Shown one piece after another: positions 22,815 through 31,237 of a stretch of DNA of 53,308 nucleotides (the stretch's first letter is position 1; the number at the start of each line of letters is the position of its first letter). A model generated the notes under the pieces. That model did not search any database. It saw only the letters and a program-made list of their open reading frames with translations, and was not told the origin of the DNA. The stretch covers positions 1 through 53,308 of the forward strand of contig NZ_CAITNG010000141.1 in the NCBI RefSeq assembly GCF_903893715.1, written 5' to 3'. Both the position numbers and the translations under genes were made by a program. This DNA is from an uncultured Mucilaginibacter sp. GTDB taxonomy: Bacteria; Bacteroidota; Bacteroidia; Sphingobacteriales; Sphingobacteriaceae.

Positions 22815-24581
22815 ATGGCCATAACACGCGTTTTCGATCTGCTCCCCTTTAACCTCAAAAACTTTCCGAAGGCCGATATGCTTGGCTATAAGCGTGCCGG
22901 TGCCTGGCAAAAATATGCTACAGATGTGGTGGTTTCCACCATCAATAATGTAAGCCATGGCTTGCTGGCGTTGGGCGTAAAAAAGGATGACAAGATCGCC
23001 ATCATGTCGCCCAACCGCCCCGAATGGAATTTTTGCGATTTCGGTATCATGCAGATTGGCGCCACGCAGGTACCCATGTACCCCACATTGAGCGATACCG
23101 ACATCGAGTTTATATTAAAAGATGCCGAGGTAAAAATCATTTTTGTATCTGATAAGGATATCTACCATAAAATAAGCGAAGTAAAAAAGCGAGCAAACCT
23201 CAATTTCGATATCTATACCTACGATACGGTTGAAGCTGCCAAAAACTGGCAGGAGATTGCCGACCTCGGCAAAGCCAACCAACAACCCGACCTCGACGCT
23301 TACCGGGCCGAAGTACAACCCGATGACCTGCTGACGCTGATTTACACATCAGGCACAACAGGTACGCTAAAAGGGGTAATGCTCACCCATGCCAACCTGG
23401 TAAGCAACGTGCTCGAATCGTCAAAACTATACCCGGCCGAAATAACGCGGGCGCTTAGCTTTTTGCCCATGTGCCACATTTTCGAACGCATGGTTATTTA
23501 TATGTACCTGTACCTGGGCATATCCATTTATTACGCCCAAAGCATGGATACCATAGTGGCCGATATGGTGGAAGTAAAACCCCACGTATTCACCACCGTG
23601 CCCCGCCTGCTCGAAAAAGTGTACGACCGCATCGTGGCCAAAGGCAACGAACTGACAGGCATCAAGAAAAAAATATTCCTTTGGTCGCTCAAATTAGGCT
23701 TACGTTTCGAGATGGACGGCCGCAATGGTCCATTGTACGGCCTGAAACTAAAACTGGCCCGTAAACTGGTCTTCAGCAAATGGAAAGAGGCCCTGGGTGG
23801 CGAGTTGATTGCCATTGTATCGGGCGGCGCTGCTTTACAGCCCCGCTTGGCCCGGGTTTTTTGGGCGGCCGACATCAAAGTATTAGAAGGCTACGGCCTC
23901 ACCGAAACATCGCCGGTTATATCGGTAAATGGCCCGCGCAAAGGCGAAGCCCGCTTTGGCAGCGTTGGTCCGGTAATAAAAGGCGTAACGGTAAAAATCG
24001 CTTCCGATGGCGAGATCATGGTAAAAGGCCCCAACGTGATGAAAGGCTATTACAAACGACCCGATGCCACTGCCGAAGCTATTGATGCCGACGGTTTTTT
24101 CCATACCGGCGATATCGGGGTATTCCTCGATAACAAATACCTCTGCATTACCGACCGTAAAAAAGAAATCTTCAAAACAGCGGGTGGCAAATACATCGCG
24201 CCCCAAACCCTCGAAAACAAGTTTAAAGAGTCGCGCTTTATCGAGCAGATCATTGTTATCGGCGAAAACCAGCGTTTCCCGGCCGCGCTCATTATACCTG
24301 CTTTCGATGCCCTGAAAGATTGGTGCGTAAAAAGAGGGGTAGAATATACCACCAACCAGGAAATGGTAAAAAACCGTCGCGTTAAAGACAAGATACAGCA
24401 CGAGCTCGACCATTACAACGAAGGTTTTGGCCACTGGGAGCAGATTAAAAAATTCGAACTCATTGCCGACGAATGGAGCATCGCCACCGGCGAGATGACA
24501 CCAAAACTCAGCCTCAAACGCAAGGTGATCCTAAAAAAATACGAACACTTGGTGGAGGAAATTTATCGTACGGTAATATAA
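22815..24581 (+). CDS. Long-chain acyl-CoA synthetase (AMP-forming)
   Basis: The 588-residue enzyme activates long-chain fatty acids to acyl-CoA with ATP, the entry step of beta-oxidation and of lipid synthesis. The AMP-binding motif LIYTSGTTGTLKGVMLTHANL is broken here as LIYTSGTTG and KGVMLTH (about 179-195). Further motifs are YGLTETSP, the conserved FHTGDIG, ITDRKKEIFKTAGGKYIAPQ and a C-terminal Lys-containing segment. It belongs to the FAA1-like long-chain branch (COG1022) and not to the short-chain acetate type. A palindromic operator shared with the MarR/fadNAE operon and the acyl-CoA dehydrogenase at 40.7 kb lies in its promoter region, so co-regulation with beta-oxidation is likely. 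Confidence 0.92.
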   Translation: MAITRVFDLLPFNLKNFPKADMLGYKRAGAWQKYATDVVVSTINNVSHGLLALGVKKDDKIAIMSPNRPEWNFCDFGIMQIGATQVPMYPTLSDTDIEFILKDAEVKIIFVSDKDIYHKISEVKKRANLNFDIYTYDTVEAAKNWQEIADLGKANQQPDLDAYRAEVQPDDLLTLIYTSGTTGTLKGVMLTHANLVSNVLESSKLYPAEITRALSFLPMCHIFERMVIYMYLYLGISIYYAQSMDTIVADMVEVKPHVFTTVPRLLEKVYDRIVAKGNELTGIKKKIFLWSLKLGLRFEMDGRNGPLYGLKLKLARKLVFSKWKEALGGELIAIVSGGAALQPRLARVFWAADIKVLEGYGLTETSPVISVNGPRKGEARFGSVGPVIKGVTVKIASDGEIMVKGPNVMKGYYKRPDATAEAIDADGFFHTGDIGVFLDNKYLCITDRKKEIFKTAGGKYIAPQTLENKFKESRFIEQIIVIGENQRFPAALIIPAFDALKDWCVKRGVEYTTNQEMVKNRRVKDKIQHELDHYNEGFGHWEQIKKFELIADEWSIATGEMTPKLSLKRKVILKKYEHLVEEIYRTVI

Positions 24582-24615
24582 AAGACAATTTACATGTGAT
24601 AAGTCTCGCAATACT

Positions 24616-24623
24616 TATATTTG
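24616..24623 (+). promoter_or_regulatory. TAnnTTTG -7 box
   Basis: TATATTTG lies 18 bases before the ATG at 24642 and overlaps the alternative start at 24621, which supports 24642 as the true start of the YARHG gene. Confidence 0.5.
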
Positions 24624-24641
24624 ATTCAAAAGATTACAAAT

Positions 24642-25595
24642 ATGAATGTATTCAAAAGCGTATTCATTTTATCTGCAATTGTTTTGCTTCAAGGTTGTGG
24701 TGGTAACCTGATAAAAAATAAAGATACATCACAGGAGAGTGCCAAATCCGAAACACTTGCAGTTAATAAAGCCACTGCACCAAACCAAGCTACAACCAAT
24801 CTGACCGTTAGTGATACAAAAGATATTTTGGGCTACTGGGTAGGTATGTTTAAACCGGATAAGAATGCGGGATATATTAGTACAGGAGAAGAAGACGCAT
24901 GGAATTTTGAGAATAAAATAAATTTATCGATCGATCAAATTGATAACGACCAGGTTAAGGGTCACAGTGTCGTAGCCGGTAATGATCGCCCGTTTGCAGG
25001 TAAACTGACAAAAGACGGGAAGATATTCCATTTTTCGGTAAAAGAACCAGGTGATGACAAATATGATGGCGCATTTGATTTTTATATTATACAGGGCGAT
25101 AGTACTTTAACAGGGACATGGAAAGCAAATAACAAAATAAATATACCAAACCGGCACTATAATCTTAAGAAAACGATATTCAGATATGATCCAAATGTCG
25201 AGTTGGATAAGGGAAATCGCTATATCGATTGGGTAAAAAACAAAAAAGTCTCTCCTAACGACCGGCAATACCGAGCAGCTTATGATGTATCCTATTTTAC
25301 AACCACTTATGACTTATATAAATATAACCCTTCCGACAGTTTGCTAACTGTTGAACAGGTATCCAATCTTAAAAAGGCCGATCTTTTCATCCTGCGAAAT
25401 TCGATATACGCGCGGCATGGTTATTCTTTTAAAAATCAGCAGTTACGCGCTTATTTTGATAGAGAACCCTGGTATATACCGATAAGTACAGATGTTAAGA
25501 GCGAATTAACCGACATCGAAAAAAAGAACATCGAACTGCTGATGCGTTATGAAAAAAACGCCAAAGAGTATTACGATGTTTTTGGCCGGGGCTGA
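24642..25595 (+). CDS. YARHG-domain lipoprotein
   Basis: The 317-residue protein has a lipoprotein signal (MNVFKSVFILSAIVLLQGCGG, lipobox LQGC). A beta-rich domain follows at about 60-175, with repeated W and G positions (DILGYWVGMFKPDKN, DSTLTGTWKANNK). At the C-terminus (about 255-305) is a YARHG domain: LRNSIYARHGYSF, QLRAYFDREPWYIP. YARHG domains are extracellular modules, proposed to bind peptidoglycan or wall components. The product should be anchored in the envelope. The DUF2306 gene starts five bases after its stop codon, so the pair is probably an operon. Function beyond this is unknown. Confidence 0.85.
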   Translation: MNVFKSVFILSAIVLLQGCGGNLIKNKDTSQESAKSETLAVNKATAPNQATTNLTVSDTKDILGYWVGMFKPDKNAGYISTGEEDAWNFENKINLSIDQIDNDQVKGHSVVAGNDRPFAGKLTKDGKIFHFSVKEPGDDKYDGAFDFYIIQGDSTLTGTWKANNKINIPNRHYNLKKTIFRYDPNVELDKGNRYIDWVKNKKVSPNDRQYRAAYDVSYFTTTYDLYKYNPSDSLLTVEQVSNLKKADLFILRNSIYARHGYSFKNQQLRAYFDREPWYIPISTDVKSELTDIEKKNIELLMRYEKNAKEYYDVFGRG

Positions 25596-25600
25596 TCTGA

Positions 25601-26281
25601 ATGGAAATCGCAGCAAATCTATACCTCAACAAAATTTGGCGTATCGTTTGGTATGCGTTCCTCGTGTTTTTTAGTTACCTGATGTTGCTAATCACGTTGC
25701 AATACATTCCTTTGCGAACGGACGTGGCCTTTTTAAGGGTCAAAGAAGAAATTGCCGACAAATTATATTACCGGGTGGCCTTCTTCTCGCACGTATATAC
25801 CGGCATGTTTATATTGCTCGCAGGTATGTTGCAGTTACCGGCCTATATCCGGGCGCGCTTCCCTGCCTTTCACACTTGGTGCGGAAGGGTTTATGCTTAC
25901 GGGATAATTTTGGTTACGGGCCCGGCAGGTTTAATTATGGGTTTTTATGCCAATGGTGGCTGGATAAGCAAAATAGCCTTTTGCCTGCTTGCTTTTTTAT
26001 GGGTTGCATTTACTTATAAAGGTGTTGCTGCGGCAATATCCCGCAACCTGGTTGTCCATCAAAATTGGATGTACCGCAGCTACGCTTTAACCTTATCCGC
26101 CATAAGTTTAAGGTTATGGAAATGGGTCATCGTGCTGTTATTTGAGCCACGCCCTATGGATGCTTACCATATCGTGTCGTGGTTAGGCTGGGTTGGCAAT
26201 TTGCTGATAGTCGAATTTTATATATACGTGCGATCAAGGGAAAGGTTTTTTGGAAGTCAATCTGTTATTCCGCAAGGCTAA
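25601..26281 (+). CDS. DUF2306 membrane protein
   Basis: The 226-residue product is an integral membrane protein of the DUF2306 family with about six predicted helices (for example IVWYAFLVFFSYLMLLITL, VYTGMFILLAGMLQLP, VYAYGIILVTGPAGLIMGF, IAFCLLAFLWVAFTY). Conserved family positions are visible in AFHTWCGRVYAYG and RNLVVHQNWMYRSYALTLSA, where His and Arg residues are arranged as in heme- or cytochrome b561-like proteins; no function is proven. It follows the YARHG lipoprotein by five bases and probably shares its transcript. The next gene, marR, has its own promoter. Confidence 0.78.
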   Translation: MEIAANLYLNKIWRIVWYAFLVFFSYLMLLITLQYIPLRTDVAFLRVKEEIADKLYYRVAFFSHVYTGMFILLAGMLQLPAYIRARFPAFHTWCGRVYAYGIILVTGPAGLIMGFYANGGWISKIAFCLLAFLWVAFTYKGVAAAISRNLVVHQNWMYRSYALTLSAISLRLWKWVIVLLFEPRPMDAYHIVSWLGWVGNLLIVEFYIYVRSRERFFGSQSVIPQG

Positions 26282-26317
26282 TTTTCGCCATCCTTAAAAA
26301 ATTTAAAACTTTCTGAT

Positions 26318-26337
26318 ACAATATGCTTGCATAGTAA
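26318..26337. promoter_or_regulatory. MarR-type operator, first site before marR
   Basis: The right half TGCATAGTAA is perfect; the left half ATATGC keeps 6 of 10 consensus positions. It overlaps the expected -33 region of the promoter with a -7 box at 26350. It is a direct repeat (ATGCTTGCATAGTAA) of the second site 37 bases downstream. Confidence 0.6.
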
Positions 26338-26349
26338 ATTTCCATTACT

Positions 26350-26357
26350 TACATTTG
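26350..26357 (+). promoter_or_regulatory. TAnnTTTG -7 box of marR
   Basis: TACATTTG is a perfect match, 19 bases before the ATG at 26377. It lies between the two operator copies. Confidence 0.55.
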
Positions 26358-26374
26358 TTATGCTTGCATAGTAA
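26355..26374. promoter_or_regulatory. MarR-type operator, second site before marR
   Basis: TTGTTATGCTTGCATAGTAA matches the derived consensus with 7 of 10 left and 10 of 10 right positions. It covers the end of the -7 box and the predicted transcription start, two bases before the ATG, so a bound protein would block transcription. Confidence 0.65.
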
Positions 26375-26376
26375 TA

Positions 26377-26811
26377 ATGAACCATCAGGAAACCATTGAT
26401 TATTTTTTAAAGGTAGTATGGCAAACGGTAGCAAACCGCTATAACCAGTTGGCTTCCGAGTTTGGCATCACCCAATCTATCGGGTATTTGTTGATCAATA
26501 TAGACGAAAACGAAGGTACTACAGTGAGCGAAGTGGCCGGCTTGTTAGGCCTAAAGTCGACAAGCCTTTCGCGGATGCTCATTAACCTGGAAGATATGGG
26601 ATTAGTTTACCGCGAGTCAAACAAAGGGGATAAGCGGTCTGTTAAAATATACCTGACACCCTTGGGCAAAGAAAAACGGCACCTGGCAAGGGTTGTGGTA
26701 CGTAAGTTTAACGACTACCTCAACAGCCACATCAGCGAGGCGGACAAACATCAACTGACCGAAACGCTCAAAAAAATTAACCAACTGACCATTGATTATA
26801 AACCTGAATAG
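26377..26811 (+). CDS. MarR family transcriptional regulator of the fad operon
   Basis: The 144-residue winged-helix protein shows the MarR layout: an N-terminal dimerisation helix, then EFGITQSIGYLLINIDENEGTTVSEVAGLLGLKSTSLSRMLINLEDMGLVYRES (helix-turn-helix and wing, about 29-85), NKGDKRSVKIYLTPLGKE and a C-terminal helix. It heads the fadN-fadA-fadE run, starting 55 bases before fadN. Two copies of an inverted-repeat operator cover its own promoter, which points to autorepression. The same operator appears before the acyl-CoA synthetase (22.7 kb) and an acyl-CoA dehydrogenase (40.6 kb). I infer a repressor of fatty-acid degradation, probably released by an acyl-CoA; the ligand is not shown by the sequence. 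Confidence 0.85.
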   Translation: MNHQETIDYFLKVVWQTVANRYNQLASEFGITQSIGYLLINIDENEGTTVSEVAGLLGLKSTSLSRMLINLEDMGLVYRESNKGDKRSVKIYLTPLGKEKRHLARVVVRKFNDYLNSHISEADKHQLTETLKKINQLTIDYKPE

Positions 26812-26820
26812 CCTCATTAA

Positions 26821-26853
26821 GTCCTCCTTACCGGGGAGGATTTAGGAGGGGCT
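26821..26853. repeat. 33-base CCTCC/GGAGG intergenic element
   Basis: The element contains CCTCC, then GGAGG, ATTTA and GGAGG again, ending GGGCT. A second element of the same length and plan at 46806-46838 replaces all three words in step (CTCCC, GGGAG, GAGGG). It lies between marR and fadN and can form a hairpin. Confidence 0.6.
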
Positions 26854-26865
26854 TACATTTACCAA

Positions 26866-29271
26866 ATGAAAAGACTAATAAAAAAAGTAGCGGTTTTAGG
26901 ATCAGGGGTTATGGGTTCGCGCATTGCCTGCCACTTCGCCAATATCGGTGTGGAGGTTTTGCTGTTGGACATCGCGCCCGCAGCGTTAACGCCCGACGAG
27001 CAGGCCAAAGGCCTCGCCCTCGATAACCCGAAGGTAAAGAACCGCATCGTCAATACCGCGCTCGAAACGGCCATCAAATCCAACCCTTCGCCGGTGTTTA
27101 CCAAGGCGGTGGTCAGCCGCATCAGCACAGGCAACTTTGATGATAACATGAAGGATATTGCCGGCTGCGACTGGACGATAGAAGTAGTGGTAGAAAATCT
27201 TGAGATAAAAAAGAAAGTGTACGACCAGGTGGAGCGGTTCCGTAAAGCGGGCACGCTCATCACCTCCAATACATCGGGTATCCCCATCCATTTAATGGCC
27301 GAGGGTCGCTCTGAAGATTTTAAAGCACATTTCTGCGGAACGCATTTTTTTAACCCGCCACGCTACCTGCGCCTGCTGGAAATTATCCCGACCCCTGCAA
27401 CCAACCCTGAGGTTGTCGATTTTGTGATGCACTATGGCGATAAGTTTTTAGGTAAAACCACCGTTCTCTGTAAAGATACCCCGGCCTTTATCGCCAACCG
27501 TGTGGGCGTGTATTCTATTATGCAACTGCTGCACTTGGTGGAGAAAATGGATTTGACTGTAGAGGAAGTCGACAAATTTACCGGCCCTGCATTGGGCAGG
27601 CCAAAATCGGCCACTTTCCGCACCAGCGATGTGGTGGGTCTGGATACCATGATCAACGTGGCCAACGGCCTCTACAATAACCTGCCCAACGACAAGGCGC
27701 ATAACCTGTTCGTGCTGCCCGAATACGTAAAAAAAATGGCCGAAAACAAATGGCTGGGCGATAAAACCAAACAAGGCTTCTACAAAAAAGTAAAAAATGC
27801 GGATGGCAGCAGCGACATCCTCGCGCTCGACCTGAAGACCTTGGAATATAAACCGCAGATCAAAGTAAAATCGGCCACGCTGGATGCCACCAAACCCATC
27901 GAAAACCTGCGCGAACGCATGCGCGTCTACGCCAAAGGAACCGATAAGGCCGGTGAGTTTTTCCGCGCCTCGTTTTATGGTCTGTTTGAATATGTAAGCG
28001 ACCGTATCCCCGAAATATCGGACGAGCTATACCGCATTGACGATGCCCTACGGGCCGGCTTCGGCTGGGAATTAGGCCCTTTTGAAGTTTGGGATGCCCT
28101 CGGCGTAAAAGCCACCGTTGCCGCCATGAAAGAAAAAGGCAACGAAGCCGCCGCCTGGGTACACGAGATGCTGGACGCCGGGAATGAAGCTTTTTGCAAA
28201 GTGGAAGACGGCATCAAAAAATATTACGACATCCCTACCAAAAGCTACAAAGCCATACCGGGTGCCGAAAGCTTTATCATCCTCGATAACATCCGCGCCA
28301 ATAAAACTGTTTGGAAAAACAGTGGTACTACCTTGACCGACCTGGGCGATGGCATATTAAACCTCGAGTTCCACACCAAAATGAACACCATAGGTGCCGA
28401 AGTTTTGCAGGGCATCAATAAAGCGATAGACATTGCCGAAAAAGATTATCGTGGCCTGGTCATCGGTAACGATGGCGCCAATTTCTCGGCAGGTGCCAAC
28501 GTCGGTATGATATTTATGATGGCCGTTGAGCAGGAGTGGGATGAAATAAACATGGCCATCCGCATGTTCCAGAATACATCCATGCGGATACGTTATTCGT
28601 CCATCCCCGTGGTATTGGCCCCGCACGACCTGGCTTTAGGCGGTGGCTGCGAGTTTTGCCTCCACGCCGACCACGTACAATTAGCTGCCGAAACCTATAT
28701 GGGTTTGGTGGAATTTGGCGTAGGACTGATCCCCGGCGGCGGCGGTACCAAAGAGTTCGCGCTGCGTGCATCGGATGAGTTTAGGGAAGGGCAGATAGAG
28801 CAAAATGTGCTGAAGGACCGTTTCCTCACCATTGGCATGGCAAAGGTCTCCACATCAGCTGCCGAAGCATTCGATTTGGGTTACCTGCTCAAAGACAAAT
28901 ACGCCATCAGTATGAACAAAAGCCGCCTCATAGCCGATGCGAAAGAAAAAGCTTTGGAACTGGCCAATGCTGGGTACACCCAACCCGCCCATCGCAAAGA
29001 CATCAAAGTATTGGGCAAATCGGGACTGGGCATGGTTTACATCGGCGCCAACTCCATGTACTCGGGCCATTATATTTCGGAGCATGATAAAAAGATATCC
29101 GAAAAATTAGGGTATGTATTGTGTGGCGGCGATCTGTCGGCGCCGACGTTGGTAACAGAGCAATACCTGCTGGACCTGGAACGCGAAGCGTTTTTATCGC
29201 TCTGCGGCGAGAAGAAGAGTTTGGAACGGATACAGAGTATATTAACCAAGGGGAAAACGTTAAGGAATTAG
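26866..29271 (+). CDS. fadN: 3-hydroxyacyl-CoA dehydrogenase / enoyl-CoA hydratase (FadN-like)
   Basis: The 801-residue bifunctional enzyme performs the hydratase and the NAD-dependent dehydrogenase steps of beta-oxidation. The dehydrogenase comes first: Rossmann motif VAVLGSGVMGSRIACHF (7-23), NTSGIPIHLMAEG, CGTHFFNPPRYLRLLEIIP and the C-terminal 3HCDH domains to about 420. The crotonase domain is last (about 495-720): NDGANFSAGANVGM and LALGGGCEF form the oxyanion region, then GLIPGGGGTKE. This order and size match Bacillus FadN rather than E. coli FadB, where the hydratase is first. It is followed by fadA and fadE, as in Bacillus. Confidence 0.93.
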   Translation: MKRLIKKVAVLGSGVMGSRIACHFANIGVEVLLLDIAPAALTPDEQAKGLALDNPKVKNRIVNTALETAIKSNPSPVFTKAVVSRISTGNFDDNMKDIAGCDWTIEVVVENLEIKKKVYDQVERFRKAGTLITSNTSGIPIHLMAEGRSEDFKAHFCGTHFFNPPRYLRLLEIIPTPATNPEVVDFVMHYGDKFLGKTTVLCKDTPAFIANRVGVYSIMQLLHLVEKMDLTVEEVDKFTGPALGRPKSATFRTSDVVGLDTMINVANGLYNNLPNDKAHNLFVLPEYVKKMAENKWLGDKTKQGFYKKVKNADGSSDILALDLKTLEYKPQIKVKSATLDATKPIENLRERMRVYAKGTDKAGEFFRASFYGLFEYVSDRIPEISDELYRIDDALRAGFGWELGPFEVWDALGVKATVAAMKEKGNEAAAWVHEMLDAGNEAFCKVEDGIKKYYDIPTKSYKAIPGAESFIILDNIRANKTVWKNSGTTLTDLGDGILNLEFHTKMNTIGAEVLQGINKAIDIAEKDYRGLVIGNDGANFSAGANVGMIFMMAVEQEWDEINMAIRMFQNTSMRIRYSSIPVVLAPHDLALGGGCEFCLHADHVQLAAETYMGLVEFGVGLIPGGGGTKEFALRASDEFREGQIEQNVLKDRFLTIGMAKVSTSAAEAFDLGYLLKDKYAISMNKSRLIADAKEKALELANAGYTQPAHRKDIKVLGKSGLGMVYIGANSMYSGHYISEHDKKISEKLGYVLCGGDLSAPTLVTEQYLLDLEREAFLSLCGEKKSLERIQSILTKGKTLRN

Positions 29272-29413
29272 GATAGTATTGCGATATGCGTATAGCGTAT
29301 TGCGAAGGAAACAAAGTATAGTTATCGCACTACGCAATATGCTCTACTCAATACAAAAAGAAAAACCGGACTGTATCGCTATACGCAATACGCTCTACTA
29401 AATACTAAAAAGA
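29272..29413. repeat. Word element between fadN and fadA (GCGTATTGCG vocabulary)
   Basis: The 142-base gap consists of words such as TATTGCGATATGCGTATAGC and GTATTGCG on the left, and CGCACTACGCAATATGCTC plus TATCGCTATACGCAATACGC on the right, the latter being reverse complements of the former. The same words recur in the next two gaps of this operon and nowhere else in the window. Confidence 0.7.
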
Positions 29414-30592
29414 ATGCAGGAAGCATATATCATAGCAGGATTTCGCACAGCTGTAGGAAAAGCACCGAGAGGGGTATTAAGGTTTACCCGACCTGACGAT
29501 CTCGCTGCCGATGTCATCCGTCACCTCGTAGCATCAGTACCCGGTCTCGATAAAGAACGAATCGACGACGTAATCGTAGGCAATGCCTCACCAGAAGCGG
29601 AGCAAGGCCTCAACGTGGCACGTTTGATATCATTGATGGGTTTGGATACCGATAAGGTTCCGGGCGTTATCATGAACCGTTATTGCGCGTCAGGATTGGA
29701 AACCATCGCTACCGCGACAGCCAAAATACGTAGCGGTATGGCCGATTGCATTATTGCAGGTGGTGTCGAGAGCATGTCGATGATACCGATGGGTGGCTGG
29801 AAGATCGTTCCCAACCCCGCTGTGGCTATAACGCACCCCGATTGGTACTGGAACATGGGCCTCACCGCTGAAGCCGTAGCGAAGGAGTATAAAGTAAGCC
29901 GTGAGGACCAGGACGAGTTCTCCTACCAATCGCATCAAAAGGCCATCAAAGCCATGGCTAATGGCAGCATGAAACATGGCGTGGTGCCCATCACCGTTAA
30001 GGAAACCTACCTTGACGATAACATGAAAAAGAAAACCCGCGAGTATGTAGTGGATACCGACGAAGGGCCGCGCGCCGATACCAGTATAGCCAAACTCGCC
30101 ACCCTAAAACCCGTTTTTATGGCCGATGGAGTGGTAACCGCAGGTAATTCATCCCAAACTTCGGATGGTGCAGCCTTTGTACTCATCGTATCCGAAAAGA
30201 TGCTGAAAGAGCTCAATGTAAAACCCATTGCCCGCCTGATAAGCTACGGCGTAGCAGGAGTGCCGCCCCGTATCATGGGCATCGGCCCTATATACGCCAT
30301 CCCGAAAGCACTGGCGCAGGCGGGTTTAAAACTGGACCAAATCGACCTGTTCGAACTGAACGAAGCATTTGCATCGCAGTCGCTGGCCGTAGTCCGCGAA
30401 CTGGGCATCGATCAAACCAAACTGAATGTAAATGGTGGAGCCATAGCACTTGGCCACCCGCTGGGTTGCACAGGTGCCAAACTGACGGTGCAAATATTAA
30501 ACGAGTTAAGAGAAAGAAAACAGAAATACGGCATCGTAACCATGTGCGTAGGCACAGGTCAGGGCGCTGCAGGGGTGTTTGAATTATTATAG
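29414..30592 (+). CDS. fadA: Acetyl-CoA acyltransferase (3-ketoacyl-CoA thiolase)
   Basis: The 392-residue thiolase cleaves 3-ketoacyl-CoA to acetyl-CoA and a shortened acyl-CoA. The nucleophilic Cys is in [14 protein letters not shown] (about 90). The C-terminal motifs are [20 protein letters not shown] (the catalytic His) and [15 protein letters not shown] (the second catalytic Cys). The family signature [12 protein letters not shown] is also present. It lies between fadN and, after the inserted four-helix-bundle gene, fadE. Length and order match the fadNAE operon of Bacillus subtilis. Word-type intergenic elements lie on both sides. Confidence 0.95.
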   Translation: MQEAYIIAGFRTAVGKAPRGVLRFTRPDDLAADVIRHLVASVPGLDKERIDDVIVGNASPEAEQGLNVARLISLMGLDTDKVPGVIMNRYCASGLETIATATAKIRSGMADCIIAGGVESMSMIPMGGWKIVPNPAVAITHPDWYWNMGLTAEAVAKEYKVSREDQDEFSYQSHQKAIKAMANGSMKHGVVPITVKETYLDDNMKKKTREYVVDTDEGPRADTSIAKLATLKPVFMADGVVTAGNSSQTSDGAAFVLIVSEKMLKELNVKPIARLISYGVAGVPPRIMGIGPIYAIPKALAQAGLKLDQIDLFELNEAFASQSLAVVRELGIDQTKLNVNGGAIALGHPLGCTGAKLTVQILNELRERKQKYGIVTMCVGTGQGAAGVFELL

Positions 30593-30791
30593 GATAGTAT
30601 TGCGTAATGCGATATGCGTATTGCGACAGGAGGGATGATAGGTTAGATGAAATAGCATAATGCAAGGTACGCGAATTACAATTAAGAATTGACAAACCAT
30701 AAATGTAGCAATTAACAAAACAGAAGATCGCAATACGCAGTACGCACATCGCAATACCAAAAACAATACTCAAATCTCAATACTAATTACC
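30593..30791. repeat. Word element between fadA and the four-helix-bundle gene
   Basis: The left part holds GATAGTATTGCG, TAATGCGATATGCGTATTGC; the right part, about 100 bases on, holds GATCGCAATACGCAGTACGC, ACATCGCAATACC and AATACTCAAATCTCAATAC. Left and right are inverted relative to one another. The middle 97 bases contain no gene. Confidence 0.7.
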
Positions 30792-31142
30792 ATGCACAAC
30801 ATTAAAGAACTTAAAATTTGGAATAAGTCAATTGATCTGGCAGTTAAAGTTTACAAAATATCTGCAGGTTTTCCATCTGATGAGCGCTTTGGGTTGGTTT
30901 CGCAAACACGTCGTTCAGCCGTTTCAATTCCGTCTAATATTTCAGAAGGAGCGGGGCGAAATACCAAGGGTGAGTTTAAACAATTTTTAGGAATTGCAAA
31001 TGGTTCATCGTACGAGTTACAAACTCAAATGGTTATTGCTAACAGATTAGGATTTGTAGACAATGAAGTGTGCGATGATGTATTAGATAATATTGACGAA
31101 ATCCAAAAGATGAATTACAATTTACAAAAAACATTAAAATAG
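30792..31142 (+). CDS. Four-helix-bundle protein (23S rRNA intervening-sequence type)
   Basis: The 116-residue product belongs to the four-helix-bundle (S23/TIGR02436) family. It starts with the typical ELKIWNKSIDLAVKVYKIS, then LVSQTRRSAVSIPSNISEGAGR and KGEFKQFLGIANGSSYELQTQM, ending with the fourth helix. Family members are encoded in 23S rRNA intervening sequences, near diversity-generating retroelements (Avd) and as scattered solitary genes; they are basic, oligomeric and bind nucleic acid in known cases. Here it interrupts the fadA-fadE order and is bracketed on both sides by inverted GCGTATTGCG word elements, which suggests it arrived as a small cassette. Its function is unknown. Confidence 0.85.
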   Translation: MHNIKELKIWNKSIDLAVKVYKISAGFPSDERFGLVSQTRRSAVSIPSNISEGAGRNTKGEFKQFLGIANGSSYELQTQMVIANRLGFVDNEVCDDVLDNIDEIQKMNYNLQKTLK

Positions 31143-31237
31143 TACAGAGTAGTGCGATATGCGTATTGAGATAAATATTTTCAATCAAACGCAAAAAAAT
31201 CGCAATACGCAATACGCATATCTCAATACCGAAAACT
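31143..31237. repeat. Word element between the four-helix-bundle gene and fadE
   Basis: The left arm GTGCGATATGCGTATTGAG is mirrored by the right arm TCGCAATACGCAATACGC, then ATATCTCAATACC. They are separated by about 33 AT-rich bases. Vocabulary and layout are those of the two elements upstream. Confidence 0.7.
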
